The notes: a model not told the origin generated them from the letters alone. DNA of 64,000 nucleotides from Clostridiales bacterium (GCA_031287685.1 JAITSQ010000031.1:1-64000); one strand, 5' to 3'. Numbered from the stretch's first letter, positions 34,422 to 44,138 are shown. Translations and numbers: made by a program.

Positions 34422-35966
34422 TCAGCCCTCGTTCAGCTTATATTCAATACTGTCCGTGAGGGCGGCCCAGCTGGCGTGGATAATGTCGCTGGCCACTCCG
34501 ACCGTACTCCAGGAGCGGTTTCCGTCGCTTGATTCAATCAGCACGCGCACTACGGACGCCGTGGGGAATTTCGCTCGAACGCTGAGCAGACGGACCTTAT
34601 AATCAGTCAGGCGGACGCTTTTCAACTCCGGATAAAAGCCCGAAAGAGCCTTGCGGAGCGCTTTATTGAGCGCGTCCACCGGCCCGTCGCCCTCGGCGGC
34701 GGTAATTTTTTCTGATTCCCCAACTTTTATTTTAATCATTGCCCGGGCGCAGCGGCCGCTTATCACAATCACGTCATAGTCAACAAGCTCGAAAAACTGC
34801 CGGTACCGCCCAAGAAGCTTCCTTATTATGAGGGCGACGCTGCCCTCGGCGGCCTCAAACTGCCACCCCTTATTCTCAAGCCGCTTCAGCTCCCGCAGAA
34901 CCGCCTCGGTTTCCGGCGAATCCTTGGTGATTTCCGGGGCGATTTTGCGAATTTCCGGAAGCACAGCGCCGCGCCCGCTGACCTCGCTTATGAGGAAGCG
35001 CCGCTCGTTGCCCACGCTCGACGGCTCCACGTGCTCAAAAGCGGCCGAAGCCTTTTTCACGCCGTCGATATGCATCCCGGCTTTATGAGCGAAAGCCGAA
35101 CGGCCCACGTAGGGCGCGTTCCCTCGGAGGGAACCGCCGGCGATTTCTCCGATAAGCCGCGCGGTTTCCGTCAGAAGCTCCATATTTTCCGGAGGTATGC
35201 AGGTATAGCCGCGCTTAAGCTGCAAGTTCGCGATAATGGCCGCCAAATCAGCGTTGCCGCACCTTTCGCCGAAGCCGGTGAGCGTTCCCTGGACGTGCTC
35301 CGCCCCGGAAAATACAGCCGCGACCGAACCGGCGACGGCCATCCCTCCGTCGTTGTGGCAGTGCGCGCCGATTTTCATCCCGGGGAAGCGCGACGCGACG
35401 ACCCGCGTTATCTCGCCGATTTCGTCAAAAAACGCGCCGCCGTTCGTATCGCAAAGGCAGACGCAAGAAGCCCCCGCCGCCGCGCGCAAGGTCTCCAGCG
35501 CGTAATCCCTGTTCGCTTTGTATCCGTCAAAAAAATGCTCCGCGTCAAAAATAACCTCTCGCCCCCGCTCCTTCAGGAAATCAATGGTCTCCCGAATCAT
35601 CGCCAGATTCTCCGAGAGAGAGGTTTTTATGACTTCGGTAACGTGAAAATCCCAAGATTTGCCGAAAATCACCGTCGCCGGCGCGCCGGAGGAAAGCAGG
35701 ACCGCAACCTGCGCGTCCTCCCCAGCGGGCAGGCCCGGCCGGCGCGTGGCGCCAAACGCCGCTATTTTAGCGCGTTCCCACGATTTTTCTCGAAGCCGCC
35801 GGAACAGCTCCAGGTCCTTGGGGTTCGACGCGGGGTTTCCCGCCTCGATATAAGCCGCGCCAAGCCTGTCCAGCGCCGAAACTATCTTCAGCTTGTCCTC
35901 AATCGTGAAGGAGATTCCCTCCGCCTGCGCCCCGTCCCGGAGGGTGGAGTCCAAAATGTCAATCAT
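34422..35966 (-). CDS. cimA: (R)-citramalate synthase
   Basis: A 514-residue homologue of isopropylmalate synthase of the citramalate synthase group. The catalytic opening STLRDGAQAEG, the metal-binding HCHNDGGMAVA, and GTLTGFGERCGN are intact, and the C-terminal LeuA dimer/regulatory domain (about 400-514) is present. It condenses pyruvate and acetyl-CoA to citramalate, giving 2-oxobutyrate for isoleucine without threonine deaminase. Neighbours ilvC and leuC fit this route. It begins 3 bases after ilvC ends, suggesting coupling. Confidence 0.92.
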   Translation of the reverse strand: MIDILDSTLRDGAQAEGISFTIEDKLKIVSALDRLGAAYIEAGNPASNPKDLELFRRLREKSWERAKIAAFGATRRPGLPAGEDAQVAVLLSSGAPATVIFGKSWDFHVTEVIKTSLSENLAMIRETIDFLKERGREVIFDAEHFFDGYKANRDYALETLRAAAGASCVCLCDTNGGAFFDEIGEITRVVASRFPGMKIGAHCHNDGGMAVAGSVAAVFSGAEHVQGTLTGFGERCGNADLAAIIANLQLKRGYTCIPPENMELLTETARLIGEIAGGSLRGNAPYVGRSAFAHKAGMHIDGVKKASAAFEHVEPSSVGNERRFLISEVSGRGAVLPEIRKIAPEITKDSPETEAVLRELKRLENKGWQFEAAEGSVALIIRKLLGRYRQFFELVDYDVIVISGRCARAMIKIKVGESEKITAAEGDGPVDALNKALRKALSGFYPELKSVRLTDYKVRLLSVRAKFPTASVVRVLIESSDGNRSWSTVGVASDIIHASWAALTDSIEYKLNEG

Positions 35967-35969
35967 CGG

Positions 35970-36998
<1,029 letters not shown>

Positions 36999-37000
36999 TC

Positions 37001-37014
37001 AGAACCTGTTCTCA
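37001..37014. repeat. Family D terminal repeat, half copy
   Basis: AGAACCTGTTCTCA matches the terminal repeat of the element at 6661-6744 and includes the complement of the ilvN stop codon. Only one end is visible here. Confidence 0.45.
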
Positions 37015-37518
37015 GTAATCCCCCCGCCCCAGAGCGGTCATACCCGTCCTGGCGGCGGAAATAATCCCGTAAGGCTCCATAAGGCGCATTAGCGCGGAAA
37101 TTTTCCTTTCGTCGCCGGTTATCTCAAGCATAACGGATTCCGGCGAAACGTCCACCACGTCGGCGCGGAAAACCCCCGCTATGCCGATAATATCCATGCG
37201 GTTGTAGGCGTTCACGCTGATTTTTATAAGCGCAAGCTCCCGGTAGACGCCGGTCTCCTGCGGAAGCTCCGTAACCTTGCGCACGTCCACGAGCTTATCG
37301 ACCTGTTTGCGTATCTGCTCACAGATAATGTCGTCGCAGGTGACGGCCACGGTTATGCGCGAGATTTTCGGATTCTCCGTTTCCCCAACGCTGAGGCTGT
37401 CTATATTATATCCCCGGCGCGAAAAAAGGCCGGAAACGCGGCTTAAAACGCCCGCGTGATTATCCACCGTAATTGACAAAACGTGACGCCCCACCGACGT
37501 TAAACTTGAGCTTGACAC
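37012..37518 (-). CDS. ilvN: Acetolactate synthase, regulatory small subunit
   Basis: A 168-residue subunit with an N-terminal ACT domain (HVLSITVDNHAGVLSRVSGL, then RRGYNIDSL) that binds valine, and a C-terminal ACT-like domain (about 80-160). I chose GTG at 37518 because AAAGGAGGAAG lies just upstream; longer frames would run through a terminator hairpin and a tRNA. The first gene of ilvN-ilvC-cimA-leuC-ilvB. Its stop codon TGA lies inside a family D terminal repeat (AGAACCTGTTCTCA at 37001-37014). Confidence 0.92.
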   Translation of the reverse strand: MSSSSLTSVGRHVLSITVDNHAGVLSRVSGLFSRRGYNIDSLSVGETENPKISRITVAVTCDDIICEQIRKQVDKLVDVRKVTELPQETGVYRELALIKISVNAYNRMDIIGIAGVFRADVVDVSPESVMLEITGDERKISALMRLMEPYGIISAARTGMTALGRGDY

Positions 37519-37534
37519 CGGCTTCCTCCTTTGT

Positions 37535-37558
37535 AAAAAACCGCCGCGTCCGCGGCGG
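37535..37558 (-). terminator. Intrinsic terminator directly before ilvN
   Basis: Minus strand CCGCCGC-GGAC-GCGGCGG (7-bp GC stem, four-base loop; bases 37541-37558) followed by six Ts (37535-37540). The ribosome site of ilvN starts about 4 bases after the T-run. It may end the tRNA-Gln transcript or act as an attenuator. Confidence 0.85.
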
Positions 37559-37562
37559 CGTA

Positions 37563-37613
37563 CGGCAATTTTCAAAATCGCGGACTTCGCCAGCCAGCGT
37601 TTTGTAAAATCGC
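37563..37613. repeat. Element A, internally deleted copy 4
   Basis: A short relic that keeps both terminal regions of element A: GGCAATTTTCAAAATCGCGG on the left and CCAGCGTTTTGTAAAATCGC on the right, with the middle lost. It lies between tRNA-Gln and the ilvN terminator. Confidence 0.7.
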
Positions 37614-37625
37614 TCTCTTTCGGTA

Positions 37626-37697
37626 TTATCCGGATAGGATTTGAACCTATGAGTGACGGAGTCAGAGGCCGTTGCCTTACCACTTGGCGACCGGATA
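37626..37697 (-). tRNA. tRNA-Gln (anticodon CTG)
   Basis: A 72-nt cloverleaf with a perfect 7-bp acceptor stem (37627-37633 with 37691-37697), anticodon loop CTCTGAC giving CTG, and a TTCAAAT T-loop with a 5-bp ATAGG stem. The last pair of the anticodon stem (31/39) is a C/T mismatch. Discriminator A; CCA not encoded. It has its own consensus promoter. Confidence 0.93.
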
Positions 37698-37712
37698 ACG
37701 TAATACCCAGAG

Positions 37713-37741
37713 ATTATAACACAACCCCGCGGGCGTGTCAA
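37713..37741 (-). promoter_or_regulatory. Promoter of tRNA-Gln
   Basis: Minus strand TTGACA (37736-37741) and TATAAT (37713-37718) with a 17-base spacer, 15 bases before the tRNA. It may also drive the ilv cluster by read-through. Confidence 0.85.
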
Positions 37742-37764
37742 GAGCGCGGGGTATAAATTTTATG

Positions 37765-37793
37765 TTTACAAAAAATATTTTTTGTGATATAAT
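37765..37793 (+). promoter_or_regulatory. Promoter of the SPFH gene
   Basis: TTTACA (37765-37770) and TATAAT (37788-37793) with a 17-base spacer, about 40 bases before the GTG start at 37834. It is divergent from the tRNA-Gln promoter. Confidence 0.75.
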
Positions 37794-37833
37794 TAAGCGT
37801 GTTTGATTTAACTTACAACTGGGGGGTATTTTT

Positions 37834-38808
37834 GTGCCGAACGATACGGACGTCGCAATAGAAGAAAAAATCCTGAAGCCCATAAGCGGGCTTTTGTGTA
37901 TGTTCGCCATAACTTTTGGAATGCTCGCGGCGGTTCTTTTCACCGTGGTTGCTTTTGTGGTCAATATGGGCGGATTTTCGGCCCTGCTCGCCTCCGTTTC
38001 CTTGATCTATATCTGTATCGTGGGGCCGCTGCTTTACTGCGGGGTCCTGGTGGTCCAGCCGAATCAGGCCGCCGTTTTAACCTTTTTCGGCAAATATTAC
38101 GGAACGGTTAAAAGCGCCGGGTTCTTTTACGTCAACCCCTTCGCCAGGCCCATGCGCGTGCCGAATCTGCCCGCCGCGCCGGCGGAGGTGCAGAGCGGGA
38201 GCGTCTCCATATACAATTCCTTCGGCCCGAAGCGGCTTTCGCTCAAGGCAATGACGCTGAACAACGCGCTCCAGAAAATAAACGACAAAATGGGCAATCC
38301 TATGATTATCGGGATTGTCGTCATATGGCGCGTCGCGGACACCGCCCGCGCGATGTTTCAGGTTGAGAATTTCGCCGATTTCCTTTCGATACAATGCGAC
38401 TCAAGCCTGCGCGGGATAGTGCGGCTCTACCCTTACGACTCGGCGGTAGACGACGAAAAGACCCTGCGCGGCAGCAGCGACGAAATAGCCGAAAAAATGC
38501 GCTTGGAAATCCAGGAAAAGGTGCGTATGGCCGGCCTTGAGATTCTTGAGGCGCGGATAACTCATCTGGCCTACGCGTCGGAGATAGCGTCGGCTATGCT
38601 CCAGCGCCAGCAGGCGGCGGCGATCGTGGACGCGCGGCGCCTTATAGTGGACGGCGCCGTGGGCATTGTTCAGCTTGCCCTCAAGAAGCTTGAGGAGGAG
38701 GAGGGCATGAAATTCAGCGAGGACCGCAAGGCGGCGATGATAAGCAACCTTATGGTCGTCCTTTGTGGAAACAAGGAGACCACGCCGACGGTGAACGCCG
38801 GAATGTAA
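37834..38808 (+). CDS. SPFH/Band 7 domain membrane protein
   Basis: A 324-residue protein with two hydrophobic segments near the N-terminus (about 20-43 and 47-70), then an SPFH/prohibitin-like domain (about 70-255; VQPNQAAVLTFFGKYYGT at its start and GLEILEARITHLAYASEIASAM near its end) and a helical tail. Such proteins form membrane-bound oligomeric scaffolds; a precise role cannot be read from sequence. The GTG start has a GGGGGG ribosome site. It converges on the gene at 38817 with 8 bases between the two stop codons and no terminator. Confidence 0.9.
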   Translation: MPNDTDVAIEEKILKPISGLLCMFAITFGMLAAVLFTVVAFVVNMGGFSALLASVSLIYICIVGPLLYCGVLVVQPNQAAVLTFFGKYYGTVKSAGFFYVNPFARPMRVPNLPAAPAEVQSGSVSIYNSFGPKRLSLKAMTLNNALQKINDKMGNPMIIGIVVIWRVADTARAMFQVENFADFLSIQCDSSLRGIVRLYPYDSAVDDEKTLRGSSDEIAEKMRLEIQEKVRMAGLEILEARITHLAYASEIASAMLQRQQAAAIVDARRLIVDGAVGIVQLALKKLEEEEGMKFSEDRKAAMISNLMVVLCGNKETTPTVNAGM

Positions 38809-38816
38809 GCGAGTCC

Positions 38817-40082
38817 TTACGGCCTTGGCAGCTTCAGCACCTTTCCGGCGTAAATCGTGTCCGGGTTCTTAATTTCGTTAACCTCCATTATTTTTGAAAC
38901 CATACTTTGAGTACCGTAAAAAGTCATACTAATATAACTCAAGTTGTCGCCGTCCATAACCGTGTACGTCTCCGGGACGGGGTTATGGCCTGGGCCGGAG
39001 GTTTCCGAAACCTCCGGCTCTTTTTCCGGTTCCGGCTCCGGCTCCGGCTTAGTTTTCTCAGGCTCCGCCGGAGGCTGAGGCGGCGCCTTCTCTTCGGGCA
39101 TATCCTCAAAACCGCTTTCCTCATTTATAATGGACGGCTCCACCGTCTCTACTTGAGATATTTCCTCCTCCGCGAAAACGGTTTTCGTCCCCGCGCCGCC
39201 TGAACCGGACAGCAGCAGGTTTTTATAAGAAGTGTTCAGCTCGGACAGGCTGCCCTCAAGCGCGCGGATTTTATTTTCGTTCCGCGCCAGGCCGGCGCCC
39301 ATAACGACGCAGACCAGCGCCAGAAACGCCGAAAGCGTGGAGAACATCGACGCGACGGCGGTTTTTGGCGCGTTTCCAGAAAAAGCCGCCTGCCGAAACG
39401 GGGCCGCCCGCCGGGGAAACCTCGGCGCGGGCGGGCGCGGCTTGCTGACCGCTTTCCGAATCTTGCCCATTTTCGCCATATCCACGGACTCCGCGCCCTC
39501 TCCCGCCTCAAGCGGCTCTTCGCCGCCTTTATTTTCAATCATATACTCGTGCATACCGTCGTTTTTGTCATAGTATATAAAATAACCGCGGGCCTCGGCC
39601 AGAAACGGCTTTTTGGCCTGCTCGCCCCTGTAATAAAAGGCGTTCAGTTTTTCTATGGGGTCGATAACAAACATCACCTGATGAGGCGATTTGAACGCCT
39701 CCAGGTGATACGCGGCGTAGGCGGCGTTCAGCCCTATCCCATACCCCGGCTGGGACTGCATCCACCCGACGATTTCCAGATTGTCGAAATATTTCGCGAT
39801 CTGCTCCCTCGCGTGCTCGAAAGAAGCCGCCGAAAACCGCAGGATACCTTTATCCGTCACGGCGTCGCACGCGGCCACAGCCCCGCTTATAAAAAGCACG
39901 CGCTCCCCGTCAATCTGAATCCCCCTGCCGACGAGAAAGGCGATGCGCTCGCTGTAGCCGCCTTTCCCCGCGTAATTATGCAGGTACGAGCAAACGTAGT
40001 CCTCTATGTATATTTTCGCGCCGCCGTTTATGCTGCCGACTTGCTTAATGTTGGCGGGAAACTCGAAATTTTCAGTACCCAT
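38817..40082 (-). CDS. MPN/JAMM-like domain - transmembrane - LysM protein
   Basis: A 421-residue protein with an unusual layout. Residues 1-190 resemble an MPN (Mov34/Rpn11-type) domain: SERIAFLVGRG, then EIVGWMQSQPGYG and the following AAYAAYHLEAF match the Rpn11 core in order, but the metal-binding HxH is QxQ, so it is probably not a protease. Then come a basic Pro/Arg-rich stretch, one transmembrane helix (about 245-265), a short coiled coil, an acidic Pro/Glu repeat linker (about 300-370), and a C-terminal LysM domain (YTVMDGDNLSYIS to the end) that would bind peptidoglycan. The pseudo-enzyme domain would be cytoplasmic and the LysM outside. AGGGGGG precedes the ATG at 40082. Confidence 0.75.
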   Translation of the reverse strand: MGTENFEFPANIKQVGSINGGAKIYIEDYVCSYLHNYAGKGGYSERIAFLVGRGIQIDGERVLFISGAVAACDAVTDKGILRFSAASFEHAREQIAKYFDNLEIVGWMQSQPGYGIGLNAAYAAYHLEAFKSPHQVMFVIDPIEKLNAFYYRGEQAKKPFLAEARGYFIYYDKNDGMHEYMIENKGGEEPLEAGEGAESVDMAKMGKIRKAVSKPRPPAPRFPRRAAPFRQAAFSGNAPKTAVASMFSTLSAFLALVCVVMGAGLARNENKIRALEGSLSELNTSYKNLLLSGSGGAGTKTVFAEEEISQVETVEPSIINEESGFEDMPEEKAPPQPPAEPEKTKPEPEPEPEKEPEVSETSGPGHNPVPETYTVMDGDNLSYISMTFYGTQSMVSKIMEVNEIKNPDTIYAGKVLKLPRP

Positions 40083-40189
40083 AAAAATCCCCCCTCGTAT
40101 TTGTCTATATATTATCACAACTAAATGTAATATTTTGACAAAACACGCGGGTTTGTACACTTTTTTTATAGACAGAACATCGCGAAATA

Positions 40190-41269
40190 TTATCGGATTT
40201 TACTGATTTCCCCGTTTTCTACCAAAAAAACCCTGTCTCCGGCTATATCCGACGCTTCCGCGGAGGTTATGAGCGTCTGGGAGCGCCCGGCGCAGTCCAT
40301 AAGATAGCGCCGCCGCTTCCCGTCAAGCTCGGAAAAAACGTCGTCCAGCAGGAGCACGGGCGGCTCCGCGGAGTTCTCCGCCGCGCGCCGCAGGACGGCC
40401 AGCTTCAGGGAGAGACAGACGGACCTCTGCTGCCCCTGGCTGGCGTACAGCTTCGCCTCCCGCCCGTTCAGGAGGAGCGTTAAGTCGTCCTTATGCGGCC
40501 CGGCCGAGGTCGCTCCGAGGTTTACGTCTCTTTCGGCTGTTCTTCGCAGCTTGGGCAATAACGCCGCCTCCTCCGCGTTCGGCCTGTAGAGCGCCTTAAA
40601 ATCCTCCGCGCCGCCGGACAGCTCCGCGTGAATCTCCGCCGCGCAGTCCGCGAGCTCCCGGCAAAACGCCCGCCGCGCGGAAATGATTTCCGCGCCGAAG
40701 CCGGCCAGCGCCTCGTCCCACACCTCAAGCTCCGCGAAATCCCGCAGGGGGCGGCCAAACAGCCCCCGAAGGCAGGCGTTTCGCTGCTTCAGCGTGTGGT
40801 AATACTGCTTCAGGTTATAATAGTAAACTGAGGAAGTCTGGCAAAGCTCCATATCGAGCAGGCGGCGGCGCTCCGCCGGGCCGAGCTTCACCACCCAGAC
40901 GTCCTCCGGAGAGAAAGAGACCAGGCGAAGCGCGCCGTAAAGCTCGCCAAGCCGCCTTATCTGCGCGCCTCCGACGAATATTTCTTTGGGTAAGCCCGAT
41001 CCTCCCGAGCCGCGCAGGCGCACCTCTATTTTCCTGCCGGAACCGCCGGAGGTTTCGGCGGCGACCCGCGCGTAGTCCGCTCCAAACCGGATAAAATCAA
41101 GGTTTCCAGCGTTCTTCCAGGATTTTCCGCAAGCCGCCAGGTGAATTGATTCCAAAAAATTCGTTTTCCCCGCGCCGTTGCGCCCGATGAATAAATTGAC
41201 GCCGCTGTGAAGCTCGATTGTGTCCGTTTTGAGGTTTCTGAAATTTTCCGTATAAACCCCGGTCAGCAT
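40190..41269 (-). CDS. recF: DNA replication and repair protein RecF
   Basis: A 359-residue SMC-like ATPase that helps load RecA at gaps. The opening YTENFRNLKTDTIELHSGVN, Walker A GRNGAGKTNFLES, signature SQGQQRSVCLSLKLA, and Walker B PVLLLDDVFSELD are intact. Its start codon is immediately adjacent to the dnaN stop, so it is co-translated. The small S4-domain gene often found between dnaN and recF is absent, and gyrB does not follow. Confidence 0.95.
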   Translation of the reverse strand: MLTGVYTENFRNLKTDTIELHSGVNLFIGRNGAGKTNFLESIHLAACGKSWKNAGNLDFIRFGADYARVAAETSGGSGRKIEVRLRGSGGSGLPKEIFVGGAQIRRLGELYGALRLVSFSPEDVWVVKLGPAERRRLLDMELCQTSSVYYYNLKQYYHTLKQRNACLRGLFGRPLRDFAELEVWDEALAGFGAEIISARRAFCRELADCAAEIHAELSGGAEDFKALYRPNAEEAALLPKLRRTAERDVNLGATSAGPHKDDLTLLLNGREAKLYASQGQQRSVCLSLKLAVLRRAAENSAEPPVLLLDDVFSELDGKRRRYLMDCAGRSQTLITSAEASDIAGDRVFLVENGEISKIR

Positions 41270-42370
41270 TTAGCTTTTCGGGCGCAGGGGCAGGATAAGA
41301 TAGCGGAAACGGTCGTTTTCAAGGTTATCCACCACGCAGGGCGAAAGCGGAGACGACATATTCAGCCGCAGGCTTGATTCCTCCGTCACCCGGAGCACGT
41401 CCAGAAAATACTGCGGGTTAAATTCTATCGTTACGCTGCCGCCGGCGCACTTTACCGGGATTTCCTCATCAACCGAGCCGAGCGGCGCGCGGGAGGAAAG
41501 CTTCAGCTCGTTTTCGTCGAAAGCCAGGCGCACCGGCGGTTTGGTTTCGTCGTGGGAAAGCAGCATGACGCGCTCCACAGCCGAAAGCAGCGACGCTTTG
41601 TCCACAACGGCGGAAATCGGGCAGTCCGCCTCAAAATTTAAGCGGTAGGCCAAAAAGTCCCCCTGGATGATTTGAGAACCGAAAATCACGCCTTGCATTT
41701 CAAAAACGACCTGCCGCGCCGAAAAGCACATCACGACCTCGCCGTCCTCCGGCAGGACGCGCTCAAGCTCCTGCAGCGTTTTTCCGGGCACCACCGCCAT
41801 CACCTCGCACACTTCGGCCACCTCGCCCATTCCGTGGGAAATCCGGTATCCGTCCACCGCCACGACGTTTATTTTCCCCTCCCGAATCTCGAAAAGCTCT
41901 CCCCGAAACACGGGTTTTCCCGGGTCCGTGCCGACGGAGAAGCGCGTCCTCCGGATTATGTTCTTAAGCTCCGAGGCGGCGATACCCACGGTTTTGTCTC
42001 GCTCCGCCGCCGGTAATACCGGAAATTCCGCCGCGTCCAGGCCCGCTATGGAAAAATTTACCTTGCCGGATTTTATTTTCAGAATGAACTTATCGTCCGT
42101 ACTGATAGTAATCTCCCCGTCCGGCATTTTTCGTATTACCCCTCCGAACATAGAAGCGTCCGCGGCTACGCGGCCGGCGGTTTCGATTTCGGCTTCTATC
42201 CCGAATACTTTAATATTCATTTCCATATCAGTGGCGAAGATCTCAAACCCCTCCGAGCCGGCGGACAATATGAGGCACTTGAGTATAGGCATAGTGGTCT
42301 TGGACGAAACGGCGCGCGACGCGGTGTTAATCGCGTCAATTAACGCGGACTTGCTGACGGTGATTTTCAT
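41270..42370 (-). CDS. dnaN: DNA polymerase III beta clamp
   Basis: A 366-residue sliding clamp with three repeated clamp domains. It begins MKITVSKSALIDAINTASRAVSSKTTMPIL, cited here by its parts KSALIDAINTASRAV and TTMPILKCLIL, and ends with PLSPCVVDNLENDRFRYLILP, containing the MPMR-like end. It confers processivity on the replicase. It lies between the origin and recF; a ribosome site GGAGGAAAA precedes the ATG. Confidence 0.97.
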   Translation of the reverse strand: MKITVSKSALIDAINTASRAVSSKTTMPILKCLILSAGSEGFEIFATDMEMNIKVFGIEAEIETAGRVAADASMFGGVIRKMPDGEITISTDDKFILKIKSGKVNFSIAGLDAAEFPVLPAAERDKTVGIAASELKNIIRRTRFSVGTDPGKPVFRGELFEIREGKINVVAVDGYRISHGMGEVAEVCEVMAVVPGKTLQELERVLPEDGEVVMCFSARQVVFEMQGVIFGSQIIQGDFLAYRLNFEADCPISAVVDKASLLSAVERVMLLSHDETKPPVRLAFDENELKLSSRAPLGSVDEEIPVKCAGGSVTIEFNPQYFLDVLRVTEESSLRLNMSSPLSPCVVDNLENDRFRYLILPLRPKS

Positions 42371-42414
42371 GGTTTTCCTCCTCCGCCCCTCGCGAAAGGG
42401 GAGTTGTCTATAAG

Positions 42415-42680
42415 TAACATCGTTTTATATAAGTTTTTAGTAATAATAGTAGTAGTACAGGTGGATAAGTGGATAACCCAGTTCCGCCTTGAAACGACTG
42501 GTTTCCCGAGAAAAATATCTTGTGGATAAGCCGGTGAAAACAATGCGGGTTATTAACACAAAAAATGTAAAAAAATTTCCGGCGGACTTATCAACATTTT
42601 CCACAGGTTTTTTAACATCCCCGCCCACAAAGTTATCAACAGAAAACAGGCCTTATCCACAGACTTATCCACAGTTTTGA
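42415..42680. other. oriC: Chromosomal replication origin oriC
   Basis: The dnaA-dnaN gap holds about nine DnaA boxes. Perfect TTATCCACA boxes are at 42653-42661, 42665-42673 and (reverse) 42521-42529. Further boxes are reverse at 42460-42468 and 42468-42476, and forward at 42588-42596, 42597-42605, 42633-42641 and possibly 42550-42558. An AT-rich stretch (42421-42437) and then an uninterrupted trio array TAG-TAA-TAA-TAG-TAG-TAG-TAC (42438-42458) abut the two tandem boxes. This matches the unwinding-site layout known from Bacillus, next to dnaN. Confidence 0.92.
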
Positions 42681-42685
42681 AACCT

Positions 42686-44083
42686 TCACCGGCCGCGTAT
42701 CCTTTCCTCAAGCTCCGCCAGAGTCGCGGCGAGCTTCCCTCCGCCGGCCTCAAGCTCACCCAGGATTTTGTCGCACCCGTGAATAACGGTGGAATGGTCC
42801 TTTCCGAACGCCCGCCCGATAAGCGGCAGGCTTTGCGTGTCGGCCAGCTTCCGGCAAAGATACATCGCCACCTGTCTCGGGTAAACGATTGTCTGGGTCC
42901 GCTTCTTCCCCTTTATTTCCTCCACGCTCACCTTGTAATGTTTTGAAACCGCCTCGATTACGCCGTCAATGGTGATTTCCCGGCGCTCCTCCTTCCGCGC
43001 GAACTCTCCCATATTTTCCCGCGCCAAATCCAGCGTAATCTCTTTTTTCATTAAAAGGGAAAGCGCGATGATTTTAGCCAGCGCCCCCTCCAGCTCCCTG
43101 ATGTTTGAATGGACGTTCTGGGCGATGTAATTTATAACCTCCGGCGGCACGGGCGTCCCCTCAAGCTCCGCTTTTTTGGTAAGAATCGCCATACGCGTCT
43201 CGATATCCGGCATGGTTATGTCTACTATAAGCCCCTTGCCGAAGCGTGAGGTCAGCCTGTCCTCTATGTTTCGGAGGTCCTTGGGCGGCTGGTCGCTCGA
43301 AATGACTATCTGCCGGTTGTTGTCATAAATCGTGTTGAACGTGTGAAAAAGCTCCTCCTGGATGCCCTCCTTATCCGACAGGAACTGGATGTCGTCAATA
43401 AGAAACACGTCTATTTCCCGGAATTTATTGCGGAAATTCTGATTGGTGTTTTTTACCAGCGCGCTTACAAACTCGTTGGTAAAATTTTCCGTCGTCGTGT
43501 ACAACACCTTTTTAGAGGAATCACGCCCCGCCACGTAGTTTCCTATGGACTGCATAAGGTGGGTCTTGCCCAGGCCGACTCCGCCGTAGATAAAAAGCGG
43601 GTTATACATAGTCTCGCCGGGCCTGTCCGCCACCGCCACCGACGCGGCGTAGGCCAGCTCGTTGCTTTTGCCCCTCACGAAGCTATCAAAAACGTACTTT
43701 TCGTTAAGCCCAACCTCGTTCTTTTTGTCCTGCGGCTTTTTATGGGCGTGGATAGGCGGCGGGGCCTCGTTCTCCCCGGATTCCGCCTCGGCCAAATCGT
43801 CCTCCGGGCTTAAAATCCGCAGGCTGTAGGGCAGCCGCGTCACCGTCTGAAGAGCGTCCTGCAGAATCCGCCCGTAGCGCATTTCCGCCGTGTCCTTGAC
43901 GAAGGGCGAGGGCGCCATTACGTTAAAATAGCCGCTCCGCGCGGAAATAAGGCTCATAGGGCTTATGACCGTTTCCATTATAACCGCGGAAAACCGGCCC
44001 GAAGTCAGGCGCAGCGCCGCCCGCCAATATTCTTCAAGAAGCGGGCTTTCCTCTTTTTCCGGCTCATTCGTGAGAATATACAT
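42686..44083 (-). CDS. dnaA: Chromosomal replication initiator DnaA
   Basis: A 465-residue AAA+ initiator. Domain I (about 1-85) binds helicase loaders; domain II is a short acidic linker; domain III has Walker A GGVGLGKTHLMQS, Walker B IDDIQFLSDKE, and sensor motifs; domain IV has the DNA-binding signature FGKDHSTVIHGCDKI. It binds the boxes just downstream of its own stop codon and likely controls its own promoter. AGAGGGGG precedes the ATG. rpmH, usually upstream of dnaA, is absent here; tRNA genes lie there instead. Confidence 0.97.
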   Translation of the reverse strand: MYILTNEPEKEESPLLEEYWRAALRLTSGRFSAVIMETVISPMSLISARSGYFNVMAPSPFVKDTAEMRYGRILQDALQTVTRLPYSLRILSPEDDLAEAESGENEAPPPIHAHKKPQDKKNEVGLNEKYVFDSFVRGKSNELAYAASVAVADRPGETMYNPLFIYGGVGLGKTHLMQSIGNYVAGRDSSKKVLYTTTENFTNEFVSALVKNTNQNFRNKFREIDVFLIDDIQFLSDKEGIQEELFHTFNTIYDNNRQIVISSDQPPKDLRNIEDRLTSRFGKGLIVDITMPDIETRMAILTKKAELEGTPVPPEVINYIAQNVHSNIRELEGALAKIIALSLLMKKEITLDLARENMGEFARKEERREITIDGVIEAVSKHYKVSVEEIKGKKRTQTIVYPRQVAMYLCRKLADTQSLPLIGRAFGKDHSTVIHGCDKILGELEAGGGKLAATLAELEERIRGR

Positions 44084-44109
44084 AAAAATCCCCCTCTAAC
44101 GCTTTATTA

Positions 44110-44138
44110 ATGATAGCAAAAAACGATTTCTTTTTCAA
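44110..44138 (-). promoter_or_regulatory. Possible dnaA promoter
   Basis: Minus strand TTGAAA (44133-44138) and TATCAT (44110-44115) with a 17-base spacer, 27 bases before the dnaA start codon. Confidence 0.5.

Noticed and set aside
37519-37625. T-box riboswitch before the ilv cluster
   Set aside because: The interval is only about 100 bases, holds an element A relic, and shows no T-box core motif.
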